From the NCBI GenBank assembly GCA_903913285.1, contig CAIWKO010000018.1:61435-125434 (forward strand): DNA of 64,000 nucleotides, written 5' to 3'. The notes beneath the pieces were generated by a model. The model had not been told where the DNA came from. It saw only the letters and a program-made list of their open reading frames with translations, and did no database searches. The DNA is from an uncultured Bacteroidales bacterium (GTDB lineage Bacteria > Bacteroidota > Bacteroidia > Bacteroidales > CAIWKO01). This document shows, one piece after another, positions 55,302 to 64,000 of this stretch. Both the position numbers and the translations under genes were made by a program. Every line of letters begins with the position of its first letter. The stretch's first letter is position 1.

Positions 55302-55309
55302 TATCTTTG
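55302..55309 (+). promoter_or_regulatory. Probable -7 element for ferredoxin
   Basis: TATCTTTG matches TAnnTTTG, 29 nt before the ATG at 55339. A TTG 16 nt upstream could be the -33 element, slightly short of usual spacing. Confidence 0.5.
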
Positions 55310-55338
55310 CAGCTGATTATTAACCAAAAAAATTGATC

Positions 55339-55506
55339 ATGGCTTATAAAATTAGTGACGATTGCACAGCTTGTGGAACATGCATCGACGAATGTCCGGT
55401 AGAAGCTATTTCTGAAGGCGACATTTATAAAATCAATCCTGAAATATGTACCGATTGTGGCGCATGTGCTGATGTTTGTCCGGTAGAAGCAATTCATCCG
55501 GAATAA
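55339..55506 (+). CDS. 2[4Fe-4S] ferredoxin
   Basis: A 55-residue bacterial ferredoxin. Two clusters are coordinated by CTACGTCIDECP (residues 9-20) and CTDCGACADVCP (37-48), each of the CxxCxxCxxxCP type, with a clostridial-like pseudo-twofold repeat (PVEAI after each). A low-potential electron carrier, for example for pyruvate or 2-oxoacid oxidoreductases. It is a single-gene unit with a strong terminator 17 bp after the stop. Confidence 0.97.
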   Translation: MAYKISDDCTACGTCIDECPVEAISEGDIYKINPEICTDCGACADVCPVEAIHPE

Positions 55507-55523
55507 TCATAATGCATTATTAA

Positions 55524-55555
55524 AAACCCTTCCAGATATGGAAGGGTTTTTTTTT
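55524..55555 (+). terminator. Terminator after ferredoxin
   Basis: AAACCCTTCC, loop AGATAT, GGAAGGGTTT, then a run of Ts. Confidence 0.92.
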
Positions 55556-55632
55556 ATCCTTTTCTAAACAAATAATAACTTTTCAAAATCCTTATATTTA
55601 AGTCTTGTAACAATTCGCGTAGTGAATTTTTG

Positions 55633-55640
55633 TAAATTTG
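55633..55640 (+). promoter_or_regulatory. Probable -7 element for sucA
   Basis: TAAATTTG matches TAnnTTTG, 23 nt before the ATG at 55664. Confidence 0.5.
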
Positions 55641-55663
55641 TACTTAATTAAACAAATCTTTTT

Positions 55664-58453
55664 ATGGATTCTCTGTCTGATATGCACAACATGGATTTTT
55701 CCGTTCTGGAAGATTTATATGCACAATATAAAACTGATCCTGAAAGCATTGACCCAAGCTGGAGCTATTTTTTTAAAGGATTTGAACTTGCCAGATCAAA
55801 TTATTCCGATATCGGAAAGAAACTTTCCGGAGACGATAATGTGATTATTAATGAGTTTAAAGTATTGGACCTGATCAATGCGTATCGCGAAAGGGGACAC
55901 TATTTCACATTGACCAATCCGGTCCGCACAAGACGACAGTATTCGCCAACCCTTGATGTTGAAAATTTTGGGCTGAACAATATTGATCCCGGTCAAACGT
56001 TTCAGGCAGGCATCGAAGTTGGAATTGGAAATGCTGAGCTTTCAAAGATCGTTTCAATGCTCAAACAAACCTATTGCAGGTCAGTTGGGGTTGAATTCAT
56101 GTACATCCGTAAGCCCGAGATCATAAAATGGATGAAAAGCAAAATGGAGTCCTGCCAAAACACTCCATCCTTTTCAAGAAATCTGAAAAAGCAATTACTC
56201 GAGAAAATTGCGCAGGCAGTTCATTTCGAAAAATTCATTCATTCAAAATTTCCGGGACAAAAAAGCTTCTCTCTCGAAGGGGCCGAAGCCCTGATCCCGG
56301 CACTTAATGCGGTTATCCATAAAGGGGCTGAGCTCGATTACAAAGAATTTGTCATCGGGATGCCTCATCGCGGGCGACTCAATGTGCTGGCCAATATTTT
56401 GAATAAACCCTACGAAGAGATTTTTTCCGAATTCGAAGGAAAACCCTTTGATGAAGAGACTTTGTTAGGCGATGTTAAATACCACCTGGGTTATTCTTCT
56501 GAATTTTATATCTCGGAAGATAAAAAAATTCATCTGACTTTGGTTCCAAACCCCTCGCATCTCGAAGCGGTCGATCCTGTTGTTGAAGGTATCGTCAGGG
56601 CAAAGAACGATAATTATTACGATAATCAAACAAGCTCCATCGTCCCGATCCTGATCCATGGTGATGCATCCGTTGCCGGACAAGGCATCGTTTACGAAGT
56701 ATTGCAGATGTCGGAGCTGGATGCCTTCAAAACGGGCGGCACCATTCATCTTATCGTTAATAATCAGTTGGGATTCACCACCAATTATCCCGATGCCCGT
56801 TCAAGTGTATATTGCACCGATGTTGCCAAGATCATTCAATCTCCTATTTTTCATGTTAACGGCGACGATCTCGAAGCAGTAGTATATACAACTCTTCTGG
56901 CAATGGAGTTCCGGCAACAATTTCATAAAGATGTGTTCATCGATCTTTTGTGCTACCGAAAATACGGACACAACGAAAGCGACGAACCTCGTTTTACTCA
57001 GCCCATACTCTATAAGATCATCGAAAATCATCCCGATCCGCTTAAAATATACAGCGCCAAACTTTTGTCCGAAGGTGTCATTACAACCGATGAGTTAAAA
57101 GAACATGAAACAAATTTCTACCAATCGCTCGAAACAGATCTTGTTTTTGCAAAACAACGGATCAATGCCAGTATATCGCCTTTTTTAAGAGATCTGTGGA
57201 AAAATATACGGAAAGCAACTCCCGAAGATTTCTTTACAAACCAGTCTTTTCCGCTTGATAATGTCACCATCCTCGAACTCGGAAATAAGATCACCAAACT
57301 CCCCGAAAACAAAGCCTTTTTCCGCAAGATAACCAAACTTCAGAGTGACAGGTTCGATATGATCTTTAAGTCGAAAAAGATCGACTGGGCTACCTGCGAA
57401 CTACTGGCTTTCGGCACGCTTCTGAATCAACAATTTCCGGTCCGTTTGTGCGGTCAGGATGTTAAACGCGGAACATTTTCGCAACGTCATGCAGTGCTGA
57501 CAGTCGAAGATTCGGAAGAAGAATACGTACCCTTGAGAAATCTGGACTCCGGTCAGGCCGAATTTATGATCTATAACTCGTTATTGTCAGAATATGGAGT
57601 TCTTGGTTTCGAATACGGCTATGCATTGGCTGCTCCCGAAACTCTGACGATATGGGAGGCACAGTTCGGAGATTTTTTCAACGGCGGACAGATCATCATC
57701 GATCAGTTTCTTTCCTGTGCCGAAGAAAAATGGAATGTGTTCAACGGACTGGTGATATTGTTGCCGCATGGATACGAAGGGCAGGGGCCCGAACATTCCA
57801 GTGCCCGCATCGAACGGTTTTTAACCCTCGTAGCCGACAACAATATTCAATTAGCAAATTGCACTACCCCGGCTAACTATTTCCATTTACTGCGCCGGCA
57901 GGTATTGCGAAATTTCAGAAAGCCCCTGATTGTCTTCACACCCAAAAGCCTTTTGCGTCATCCTGCCTGCGTTTCTTCTATCGACGATCTTTGCGAAGGC
58001 ACATTTAAAAATGTTCTCGACGATACTGTAACTGACAGAACCGCGATCACCAAAATTATTTTCTGCTCAGGCAAGATCTATTACGATCTGATCAGCCAAA
58101 AACAAAGCACGCAATGCAGCGATATAGCATTGGTTCGTATTGAGCAATTATATCCTTTCCCGAAACAGGAATTGGCAACTATCATCAACTCATATTCCAA
58201 CGCCACGGATTATGTGTGGGTTCAGGAAGAGCCTGCAAACATGGGTGCTGCCAATTTTATCCGAAAAAACATGGGCAACAGCATAAAGTTGTTCTGTATA
58301 GCACGTCCCGAAAGCGGAAGCCCCGCAACCGGCTCGGGTCAGACACATAAAAAAACACAACAGAAACTCATCGAAAAAGCTTTCGGTAAATGCACCTGCG
58401 ACCGCAAAAATGATGAATGTAATTTAATTTGTACACAGGAGGAAGACGAATGA
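55664..58453 (+). CDS. sucA: 2-oxoglutarate dehydrogenase E1 component
   Basis: A 929-residue thiamine-diphosphate enzyme that decarboxylates 2-oxoglutarate. Features are the N-terminal E2-contact segment ([21 protein letters not shown]), [43 protein letters not shown] (ThDP/Mg region), [12 protein letters not shown] and the late [15 protein letters not shown]. The tail beyond the usual family end carries four cysteines ([20 protein letters not shown]), unusual for this family. The stop overlaps the sucB start (ATGA), so translation is coupled. Confidence 0.96.
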   Translation: MDSLSDMHNMDFSVLEDLYAQYKTDPESIDPSWSYFFKGFELARSNYSDIGKKLSGDDNVIINEFKVLDLINAYRERGHYFTLTNPVRTRRQYSPTLDVENFGLNNIDPGQTFQAGIEVGIGNAELSKIVSMLKQTYCRSVGVEFMYIRKPEIIKWMKSKMESCQNTPSFSRNLKKQLLEKIAQAVHFEKFIHSKFPGQKSFSLEGAEALIPALNAVIHKGAELDYKEFVIGMPHRGRLNVLANILNKPYEEIFSEFEGKPFDEETLLGDVKYHLGYSSEFYISEDKKIHLTLVPNPSHLEAVDPVVEGIVRAKNDNYYDNQTSSIVPILIHGDASVAGQGIVYEVLQMSELDAFKTGGTIHLIVNNQLGFTTNYPDARSSVYCTDVAKIIQSPIFHVNGDDLEAVVYTTLLAMEFRQQFHKDVFIDLLCYRKYGHNESDEPRFTQPILYKIIENHPDPLKIYSAKLLSEGVITTDELKEHETNFYQSLETDLVFAKQRINASISPFLRDLWKNIRKATPEDFFTNQSFPLDNVTILELGNKITKLPENKAFFRKITKLQSDRFDMIFKSKKIDWATCELLAFGTLLNQQFPVRLCGQDVKRGTFSQRHAVLTVEDSEEEYVPLRNLDSGQAEFMIYNSLLSEYGVLGFEYGYALAAPETLTIWEAQFGDFFNGGQIIIDQFLSCAEEKWNVFNGLVILLPHGYEGQGPEHSSARIERFLTLVADNNIQLANCTTPANYFHLLRRQVLRNFRKPLIVFTPKSLLRHPACVSSIDDLCEGTFKNVLDDTVTDRTAITKIIFCSGKIYYDLISQKQSTQCSDIALVRIEQLYPFPKQELATIINSYSNATDYVWVQEEPANMGAANFIRKNMGNSIKLFCIARPESGSPATGSGQTHKKTQQKLIEKAFGKCTCDRKNDECNLICTQEEDE
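58437..58442 (+). promoter_or_regulatory. Strong Shine-Dalgarno site for sucB
   Basis: AGGAGG lies 7 nt before the ATG at 58450, inside the end of sucA. Canonical sites like this are rare in Bacteroidota, and it decides the sucB start over an in-frame TTG at 58429. Confidence 0.7.
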
Positions 58454-59643
58454 TAATTGAAATAAAAGTTCCCAGCCCCGGCGAATCCATCACTCAGGTT
58501 CAAATTGCTTCCTGGTTGGTGAAGAACGGAGCGTATGTTGAAAAAAACACGGAAATAGCCGAAATAGAATCCGACAAAGCCACCTTAGCCATCAGTGCCT
58601 CCGAATCCGGCACCATCACCTTTGCCGCTAATCAGGGCGATACCGTGGCCGTTGGTCAGATCATTGCTACCATCGACAGCGATACTGCAAAGCCGCAAAA
58701 CACTGAACCAGTTTCTGTAATTCAACAAGTCCCCCAAACCGAAACTCCTGCCATTTCCGTTCACATTTCGCCTTTGGCAAAAAAGATCCTGAACGAAAAC
58801 CAAATAGATGCATCCATGCTTGTCAACACAACTCAAACCGGCCGCATCGGCAAACAACAGGTGTTGAACTATCTTTCCGGCGAAAAAGAAACTGTGCCTG
58901 CCCCAACCTCAACTCCAGGAACTACCCGTGTTAAAATGTCGCCTTTACGTCAGAAATTGGCCGAACGATTGGTTGCAGTCAAATTAAACACGGCCATGCT
59001 CACCACCTTCAACGAGGTAGATATGAGCCAAATTCTGAAGTTCAAAACCAAATATAACGAGGCATTCAAAACCAAATTCGGTTATTCTCTGGGGTTCGTA
59101 TCGTTCTTTGCAAAAGCGGCAGCCATGGCCATGCGCGAATTTCCTGTCATCAACGCCATGATCGATAACGACGATATCGTGTATCACCAATTTGCCGACA
59201 TCAACATCGCGGTTAGCAGTCCCAAGGGGCTCATAACTCCGCTGATCCGCAATGTTCAGAACATGAGTGTTCCCGAAATAGAAACTCACATCAAAGACCT
59301 AGGGGCTAAAGCAGCCAAAAACCGTATCTCTGTCGACGAACTGGCCATGGGTTCCTTCACCATCACCAACGGCGGAGTGTTCGGTTCCATGATGTCTACT
59401 CCCATCATCAACCCTCCGCAGTCGGCCATACTCGGCATGCACAACATCCTTCAGCGGCCCATGGCTGTGAACGGCGAAGTGGTGATACTGCCCATGATGT
59501 ATATTGCATTGTCCTACGATCATCGCCTGGTCGACGGGCGCGAGTCGGTGGGATTTATCATGAACGTTAAAAAACTTTTGGAACAGCCTGTCGAAAACGG
59601 CTTGACCAACAACGATGAATTCGATAATTTCTTAGCTAAATGA
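58450..59643 (+). CDS. sucB: Dihydrolipoyllysine-residue succinyltransferase (E2)
   Basis: A 397-residue E2 of the 2-oxoglutarate dehydrogenase complex. The N-terminal lipoyl domain carries the modified lysine in [10 protein letters not shown] (residues 39-48). The E3-binding domain is [19 protein letters not shown] near 112-150, and the catalytic domain ends [15 protein letters not shown], with the active His and Asp. Starts at the ATG after AGGAGG. E3 is not in the window. It forms an operon with sucA. Confidence 0.96.
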   Translation: MIIEIKVPSPGESITQVQIASWLVKNGAYVEKNTEIAEIESDKATLAISASESGTITFAANQGDTVAVGQIIATIDSDTAKPQNTEPVSVIQQVPQTETPAISVHISPLAKKILNENQIDASMLVNTTQTGRIGKQQVLNYLSGEKETVPAPTSTPGTTRVKMSPLRQKLAERLVAVKLNTAMLTTFNEVDMSQILKFKTKYNEAFKTKFGYSLGFVSFFAKAAAMAMREFPVINAMIDNDDIVYHQFADINIAVSSPKGLITPLIRNVQNMSVPEIETHIKDLGAKAAKNRISVDELAMGSFTITNGGVFGSMMSTPIINPPQSAILGMHNILQRPMAVNGEVVILPMMYIALSYDHRLVDGRESVGFIMNVKKLLEQPVENGLTNNDEFDNFLAK

Positions 59644-59647
59644 ACGT

Positions 59648-61216
59648 ATGAGAAAACAAGTTGATTTTTTGATAATCGGTTCCGGAATAGCGGGTTTAAG
59701 CTATGCATTGAAAGTGGCAGAATACGGCACCGTTTGTATCGTAACCAAATCCAGAGCCGAAGAATCTTCCACCAACTATGCCCAGGGAGGCATAGCCGCG
59801 GTGATGTATAGTCCCGATTCGTACGAAAAACACATACACGACACCTTGGTAGCAGGGGCGGGCCTTTGCGACGAAAACATCGTGCGCATCACCATTTCCG
59901 AATCTACCCAGCGCATCAAAGAACTCATACGATGGGGCACCAAATTCGACAAGAACAAATCGGGCAAATACGACCTGGCAAAAGAAGGGGGACATTCCGA
60001 ATATCGGGTGCTCCACAGCAAAGATCACACGGGGGCCGAGATCGAAAAAGCCTTGCTCAATCAGGTAAAAAAACACAAAAAGATCGAAGTGCTGGAAGAC
60101 CATTTTGCCGTCGATATCATCACCCAGCATCATATGGGGGTGGAGGTAAACCGCCGTTCAACCGACATTGCCTGCTATGGCGCCTACGTTCTCGATCCGG
60201 TCGAAGGTCGTATCGACACCATATTATCTAAAATAACCCTTATCGCCACGGGCGGCGTTGGCAATGTATACAGCAACACCACCAACCCCGAGGTATCCAC
60301 CGGCGATGGCATTGCCATGGTTTACCGTGCCAAAGGCAAAACCGAACACATGGAGTTTGTGCAGTTCCATCCTACGGCATTATACAACCCCAAAGAACGT
60401 CCGTCCTTTCTCATCACCGAAGCCTTGCGCGGTTTCGGAGGCATACTCAAAACCATCAAAGGGCGCGAGTTCATGCAAAAATACGATGCACGCCTCAGTC
60501 TGGCTCCGCGCGACATCGTGGCCCGGGCCATCGACACCGAAATGAAGATCAGCGGCGACGAACATGTATGTCTCGATTGCCGCCATCTCAACAAGAACGA
60601 GCTCATAACACATTTTCCCACCATCTATGCCAAATGCCTGAGCATTGGGGTCGATATCACCAAAGAGATGATCCCTGTGGTGCCGGCAGCGCATTATATG
60701 TGCGGAGGTATTCAGATCGACGAATACGGGCGCTCTTCCATACAAAACCTCTATGCCACGGGCGAATGTGCCTGCACGGGTTTGCACGGCGCCAATCGTT
60801 TGGCATCCAATTCGCTGCTCGAGTCGGTGGTGTTTTCCCACAGGGCGGCGCTCGATTCCATTCAAAAAATGGATAGGGTAGAACTGAACCAGGATATCCC
60901 CGACTGGAATGCCGAAGGAACCGTGCTCAACGAAGAAATGATCCTCATCACCCAAACCACCAAAGAACTGCGCGAAATTATGAGCAATTATGTCGGCATC
61001 GTGCGCTCCAATCTGCGTTTAAAACGAGCCATGGACCGCCTTGAAATTCTCTACCGCGAAACCGAAGACCTCTACGAAAAATCCATACTCACCGAAAAGA
61101 TATGCGAACTGCGCAATATGATCAACGTGGCCTACCTTATCATCAAGATGGCTACCCAGCGCAAAGAAAGCCGCGGACTGCACTATTCACTCGATTATCC
61201 CGACCTGAAAAAATAA
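59648..61216 (+). CDS. nadB: L-aspartate oxidase
   Basis: Oxidises L-aspartate to iminoaspartate for NAD synthesis. The 522-residue flavoprotein opens FLIIGSGIAGLSYALKVAE (FAD-binding GxGxxG). Other family stretches are SSTNYAQGGIAAV, GTKFDKNKSGKYDLAKEGGH, LIATGGVGNVYSNTTNP and GECACTGLHGANRLASNSLL. It lies 4 bp after sucB and 4 bp before the carbonic anhydrase gene, so the genes run together. nadA and nadC are not adjacent. Confidence 0.95.
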   Translation: MRKQVDFLIIGSGIAGLSYALKVAEYGTVCIVTKSRAEESSTNYAQGGIAAVMYSPDSYEKHIHDTLVAGAGLCDENIVRITISESTQRIKELIRWGTKFDKNKSGKYDLAKEGGHSEYRVLHSKDHTGAEIEKALLNQVKKHKKIEVLEDHFAVDIITQHHMGVEVNRRSTDIACYGAYVLDPVEGRIDTILSKITLIATGGVGNVYSNTTNPEVSTGDGIAMVYRAKGKTEHMEFVQFHPTALYNPKERPSFLITEALRGFGGILKTIKGREFMQKYDARLSLAPRDIVARAIDTEMKISGDEHVCLDCRHLNKNELITHFPTIYAKCLSIGVDITKEMIPVVPAAHYMCGGIQIDEYGRSSIQNLYATGECACTGLHGANRLASNSLLESVVFSHRAALDSIQKMDRVELNQDIPDWNAEGTVLNEEMILITQTTKELREIMSNYVGIVRSNLRLKRAMDRLEILYRETEDLYEKSILTEKICELRNMINVAYLIIKMATQRKESRGLHYSLDYPDLKK

Positions 61217-61220
61217 AGAT

Positions 61221-61739
61221 ATGGCACTGATAAAAAAAGTAAAAACAATTCAACCCCAATGGGGCGAAAACTGTTTCTTTGCAGATAACGCCACCCTCAC
61301 CGGCGACATCATCATGGGCAACGATTGCAGCGTGTGGTTCAATGCCGTCGTGCGCGGCGATGTCCACAGCATACGCATCGGCAACAATGTCAACATACAG
61401 GATGGCGCCATCGTCCATTGCACCTATCTCAAAGCTCCCGTCACCATCGGCAACAACGTTTCCATTGCCCACCGCGCCATCATCCACGGCTGCACCATCC
61501 ACGACAACGTGCTGGTTGGCATGGGAGCCATCATCATGGATGGCGCTGTGGTCGAAAGCAACTGCATCATTGCAGCAGGAGCCGTGGTGCTCGAAAACAC
61601 CCGCGTCGAATCCGGCAGCGTATATGCCGGCATCCCTGCCAAAAAAGTAAAAAGCATCGACGCCTCCCTGCTCGAAGGCCAGGTAAACCGCATTTCAACC
61701 AACTATATGATGTACGCGAGCTGGTACGACAAAGATTAA
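61221..61739 (+). CDS. Gamma-class carbonic anhydrase family protein
   Basis: A 172-residue left-handed beta-helix protein. Zinc-ligand candidates are in RGDVHSIRIGNNVNIQDGAI, the His of AIVHC, and the two His of IAHRAIIHGCTIH, the arrangement of the gamma carbonic anhydrase/PaaY-like group. Members may hydrate CO2 or have unknown acyl-related roles. It ends 17 bp before a GT-C membrane protein. Confidence 0.85.
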   Translation: MALIKKVKTIQPQWGENCFFADNATLTGDIIMGNDCSVWFNAVVRGDVHSIRIGNNVNIQDGAIVHCTYLKAPVTIGNNVSIAHRAIIHGCTIHDNVLVGMGAIIMDGAVVESNCIIAAGAVVLENTRVESGSVYAGIPAKKVKSIDASLLEGQVNRISTNYMMYASWYDKD

Positions 61740-61756
61740 CTTAAAACCAAAGCACT

Positions 61757-63574
61757 ATGACCGAAACCAACGTTTTCTCAAAAAAAGAAAAAACAATACT
61801 GTTCATATTGTTTCTGGCCGTTTGGGTTTATCTGTGGCTCAAAGCTGTTTGGGCGCCCATGATGCACGACGAAATAGCCACGTTTTTCTATTTCGTTCAA
61901 AACAAAACCTTCGTTCCGTTTTTCAGCGAGTGGGATGCCAACAACCATGTGCTCAACTCGGCGCTCACATCGGTGTTCTTCACTCTTTTTGGCGATGCCC
62001 CTGTTGTGTTGCGTATGCCCAATCTGCTCATGTTTCCGGTGTTTTTCTATTTCAGCCTGTGTCTTTCGGCCAACATCAGCAACAAAACCATACGATGGGT
62101 GTTCATTTTGGTGTTGTGCTGTTCCATCGCTCTGGTCGATTTTTTTGCTATATGCCGCGGCTACGGCATGTCCATGGCGTTTCTCATGGGCTCGATTCAT
62201 TATCTGATAAAAGTATTTCGCGACAACAAATTTAAACATCAATTATATTGCCTGTTGCTATCCCTGCTGGCGCTTTCGGCCAATCTCAACCTCATGATAT
62301 CCTTCCTCATGGTGCTTGGCTTGTTGATCTTTCAAAGCATACTAAGCTTTCAGCGCGATATCAAAAAAAACCTCTCGCTTCTTGCCTTATATCTGTTTCT
62401 GGGCGTGGTTCCGCTCTTGTTTTTCATCGCGTATATGTTTCAGCTCAAAGCCCATGCGGCACTATACTACGGCAGCCTGCTCGGATTCTGGAAACTCACC
62501 GTCTTTTCGCTCTGCACCATGATAACGGGCATGACCAACTGGATATTTCCCTACATTTTCATGACATTGTTTTTCATCATGCTGTTCATGGCGGCTATGT
62601 TGTCGATCAAAAAAATAAACTTCAAGCTTATTACCCAACCTTACCTTACCTTCTTCATCTTGTTGTGCGGCAACATGGCTGCCATATTGTTTTTGGGCAA
62701 GGTGATGAAGGTCAACTATCCCGAAGACCGCGTGGGGCTCTATCTCTTTCCCTATTTCATCGGCAGTGTGTGTTTCCTCACCGATAAGTTCATGGCCGTA
62801 TGGAACAAAAAATGGATACTGCTGGTGTTGGTTCCGTTGGTTTTTTTCCCCGTCAACTTTGTGTATACGCTCAACTTCTCACACAACAACATCTATCTCC
62901 AGGACCGCTATCCCAAACGTTTCTTCGATAAAGTGGTGCAGCAGGGCAGTTCCGACCAATATCCCGCCACCATCGGGGGCAACAGCGTGAAACACTTTTG
63001 CTGGACCTTTTTCAATTATCGCAGCGGCGGAACCCAAAGCGCCATGCAATACTGGAATTTCCCTTCCACCGACGAAGAATACCAGATCGCCCGAACCGAC
63101 GAGATCGCCAACTGGCGCAACTACTACGATAGTATCGATTACGACCGCAGCTCGCAACTTATACTCATGAAACGCAAAACCACCTGGCACAAAACCCTGC
63201 TCTACAGTGCCGAAATTCCAAAAGCCGATAACTTCAACGGCGAATTTTTCGATATCAGCCGCATCAAAACCGATAGTCTCATCGGAAAAACCTTGTATGT
63301 GGGCTACAAACTCAGTTTCCAAACCCTGGCTGTGCCGTTCAACACGCGTTTGGTCATCGATGTGAGCGACTCCGCCGGAAAAGGTCTGGTGTATCAATAC
63401 ATCAGTCTCAACTGGCTGAAACTGCACTATACGGGTCCCGGGCTGAATCTGGTTAACGGCATGCTGGTCCACAAACTGCCGCCCGAAGCTGCCACCCTGA
63501 AAACCTATTTGTGGAACATCAACAAAATACCCTATAGTGTTTCGGGAAATATTTTTGTTTACGAAATGAAGTAG
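61757..63574 (+). CDS. GT-C membrane glycosyltransferase-like protein (GT39/ArnT type)
   Basis: A 605-residue protein with about 11 membrane helices in residues 10-370 and a C-terminal soluble domain of about 230 residues. The first outside loop has MMHDEIATFFYF, the Asp-Glu of GT-C catalytic sites, and SEWDANNHVLNSALTSVFF follows. Such enzymes use polyprenyl-phosphate sugars to glycosylate lipids or proteins. Target unknown. It is followed by the 63.7-kb heptad array. Confidence 0.72.
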   Translation: MTETNVFSKKEKTILFILFLAVWVYLWLKAVWAPMMHDEIATFFYFVQNKTFVPFFSEWDANNHVLNSALTSVFFTLFGDAPVVLRMPNLLMFPVFFYFSLCLSANISNKTIRWVFILVLCCSIALVDFFAICRGYGMSMAFLMGSIHYLIKVFRDNKFKHQLYCLLLSLLALSANLNLMISFLMVLGLLIFQSILSFQRDIKKNLSLLALYLFLGVVPLLFFIAYMFQLKAHAALYYGSLLGFWKLTVFSLCTMITGMTNWIFPYIFMTLFFIMLFMAAMLSIKKINFKLITQPYLTFFILLCGNMAAILFLGKVMKVNYPEDRVGLYLFPYFIGSVCFLTDKFMAVWNKKWILLVLVPLVFFPVNFVYTLNFSHNNIYLQDRYPKRFFDKVVQQGSSDQYPATIGGNSVKHFCWTFFNYRSGGTQSAMQYWNFPSTDEEYQIARTDEIANWRNYYDSIDYDRSSQLILMKRKTTWHKTLLYSAEIPKADNFNGEFFDISRIKTDSLIGKTLYVGYKLSFQTLAVPFNTRLVIDVSDSAGKGLVYQYISLNWLKLHYTGPGLNLVNGMLVHKLPPEAATLKTYLWNINKIPYSVSGNIFVYEMK

Positions 63575-63649
63575 GGGGAGGAACCCAAAAGGGGAATCAC
63601 GGAAGCAAGAAGTTTTGCAATTACACCCGAATAAGCGGATGACTTTTCA

Positions 63650-63955
63650 ATGTTAAAAATGGAAATCGAGCGTGCGCATCGTGAAATCGAGCGTGCACAT
63701 CGTGAAATTGAGCGTGCACATCATGAAGTCGAGCGTGCACATCGTGAAATTGAGCGTACACATCGTGAAGTCGTGCGTGCACATCGTGAAATCGAGCGTG
63801 CACATCGTGAAGTTGTGCGTTCACATCGTGAAGTTGTGCGTTCACATCGTGAAATTGAAAGTGCGCATACCGAAATTGAGCGTGTGCATATAGAAATGGA
63901 AAAGTGTCATTTTTATTATTCTTTTAGCTACGCTGAGATTTCTTCGTTCATTTAG
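63650..63955 (+). CDS. Possible heptad-repeat coiled-coil protein
   Basis: An open frame of 101 codons made almost entirely of 7-residue units such as EIERAHR, EVERAHR and EVVRSHR, with a short end HFYYSFSYAEISSF. If made, it would be a highly charged coiled coil with no signal peptide. No promoter or ribosome site was identified, and the opposite strand is also open through the array because of its regularity, so coding is uncertain. Confidence 0.4.
   Translation: MLKMEIERAHREIERAHREIERAHHEVERAHREIERTHREVVRAHREIERAHREVVRSHREVVRSHREIESAHTEIERVHIEMEKCHFYYSFSYAEISSFI
63662..63910 (+). repeat. Twelve near-identical 21-nt tandem units
   Basis: Eleven full 21-nt units and one of 18 nt, each close to GAAATCGAGCGTGCACAT followed by CGT, with mainly third-base and single-residue changes. 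The strongest conservation is GAAATY at the start and CACATCG. The array is the best preserved of the four 21-nt arrays in the window and lies 87 bp after the GT-C gene. Confidence 0.92.
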
Positions 63956-63981
63956 CTTCGCTGAGCTCACTTCGTTCATTT
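63926..63981 (+). repeat. Two tandem copies of a 28-bp unit
   Basis: Units at 63926-63953 and 63954-63981 both read AGCT(A/T)CGCTGAG, then about seven changed bases, then TTCGTTCATTT. They adjoin the end of the 21-nt array at the right edge of the window. No function can be assigned. Confidence 0.8.
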
Positions 63982-64000
63982 CTTTTTCTTGTTAAAAAGA

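Noticed and set aside
60380..60955. 191-residue reverse-strand ORF within nadB
   Set aside because: Shadow of a G+C-rich gene; nadB motifs run through the same stretch on the forward strand.
63621..63845. Reverse-strand ORF of HARLHDV-type repeats opposite the 63.7-kb array
   Set aside because: Also opened only by the repeat regularity; no start signals seen.

Overview
The window is about 64 kb of a Bacteroidota chromosome, most like an environmental Bacteroidales-type lineage. The signs are promoter elements of the TAnnTTTG type with few clear Shine-Dalgarno sites, a fused MurF-alanine racemase, an RprX/RprY-like two-component pair, a DUF4270 lipoprotein, a bacterial GH3-family protein, OmpH-like periplasmic proteins, and a carboxypeptidase-regulatory/beta-barrel outer-membrane protein. 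Most genes are housekeeping. No phage, insertion sequence, rRNA or CRISPR array is visible. One tRNA (Cys, GCA) is present.

Layout. 0-9 kb: the 5' end of atpD, ribF with two secreted proteins, a FlK-like thioesterase with an OsmC protein, the RprXY-like pair, a sugar MFS transporter, a ZIP metal transporter and a peroxiredoxin. 9-28.6 kb: MazG, a PagL-like deacylase, RecQ, a TPR membrane protein, a GNAT/orphan histidine kinase/GH3/LysE run, LpxH, a TlpA-like lipoprotein whose thioredoxin cysteines are both serine, and tRNA-Cys. This part also holds two 205-residue paralogs with an FN3-like end, each lying beside a 21-nt repeat array. 28.7-33.3 kb: a reverse-strand cluster radA, lipoprotein, rfaE2, flippase-like, panD, panC. 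33.5-39.8 kb: a forward cluster of a short starch-synthase-like protein, DUF4270, glmS, Nif3-like and a zinc-ribbon coiled-coil protein. 40.5-47 kb: a small winged-helix protein, a secreted CBM9-like protein with its beta-barrel neighbour, TcdA and gltX. 47-55.5 kb: a 28-residue membrane peptide, an adenosine-deaminase-like protein, purQ, a glycosyltransferase, murF-alr, pdxA, mqnD, a 28-residue CxCxC peptide and a ferredoxin. 55.6-63.6 kb: sucA-sucB, nadB, a gamma-carbonic anhydrase and a GT-C membrane protein. The right edge is a 21-nt heptad array.

The part that looks undescribed is a set of four tandem arrays with an exact 21-nt period (9.7, 28.1, 40.0 and 63.7 kb). One is plainly non-coding, one is interrupted by stop codons, and two are open. 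Those at 9.7 and 28.1 kb share a phased core (A-R-Y-T at unit positions 11-14, A at 18) and both lie immediately upstream of the FN3-like paralogs. The 28 kb unit looks like a complete transcription unit: four GTTAACGGT direct repeats at 20-bp steps, a promoter, a repeat ORF, a translationally overlapping FN3-like gene and a strong terminator. The same operator-promoter geometry (motif, 9 nt, TTG, 20 nt, TAnnTTTA) recurs at 47.2 kb in front of the 28-residue membrane peptide, which suggests a shared regulon. Functions are inferred from sequence reading alone; no database search was run.
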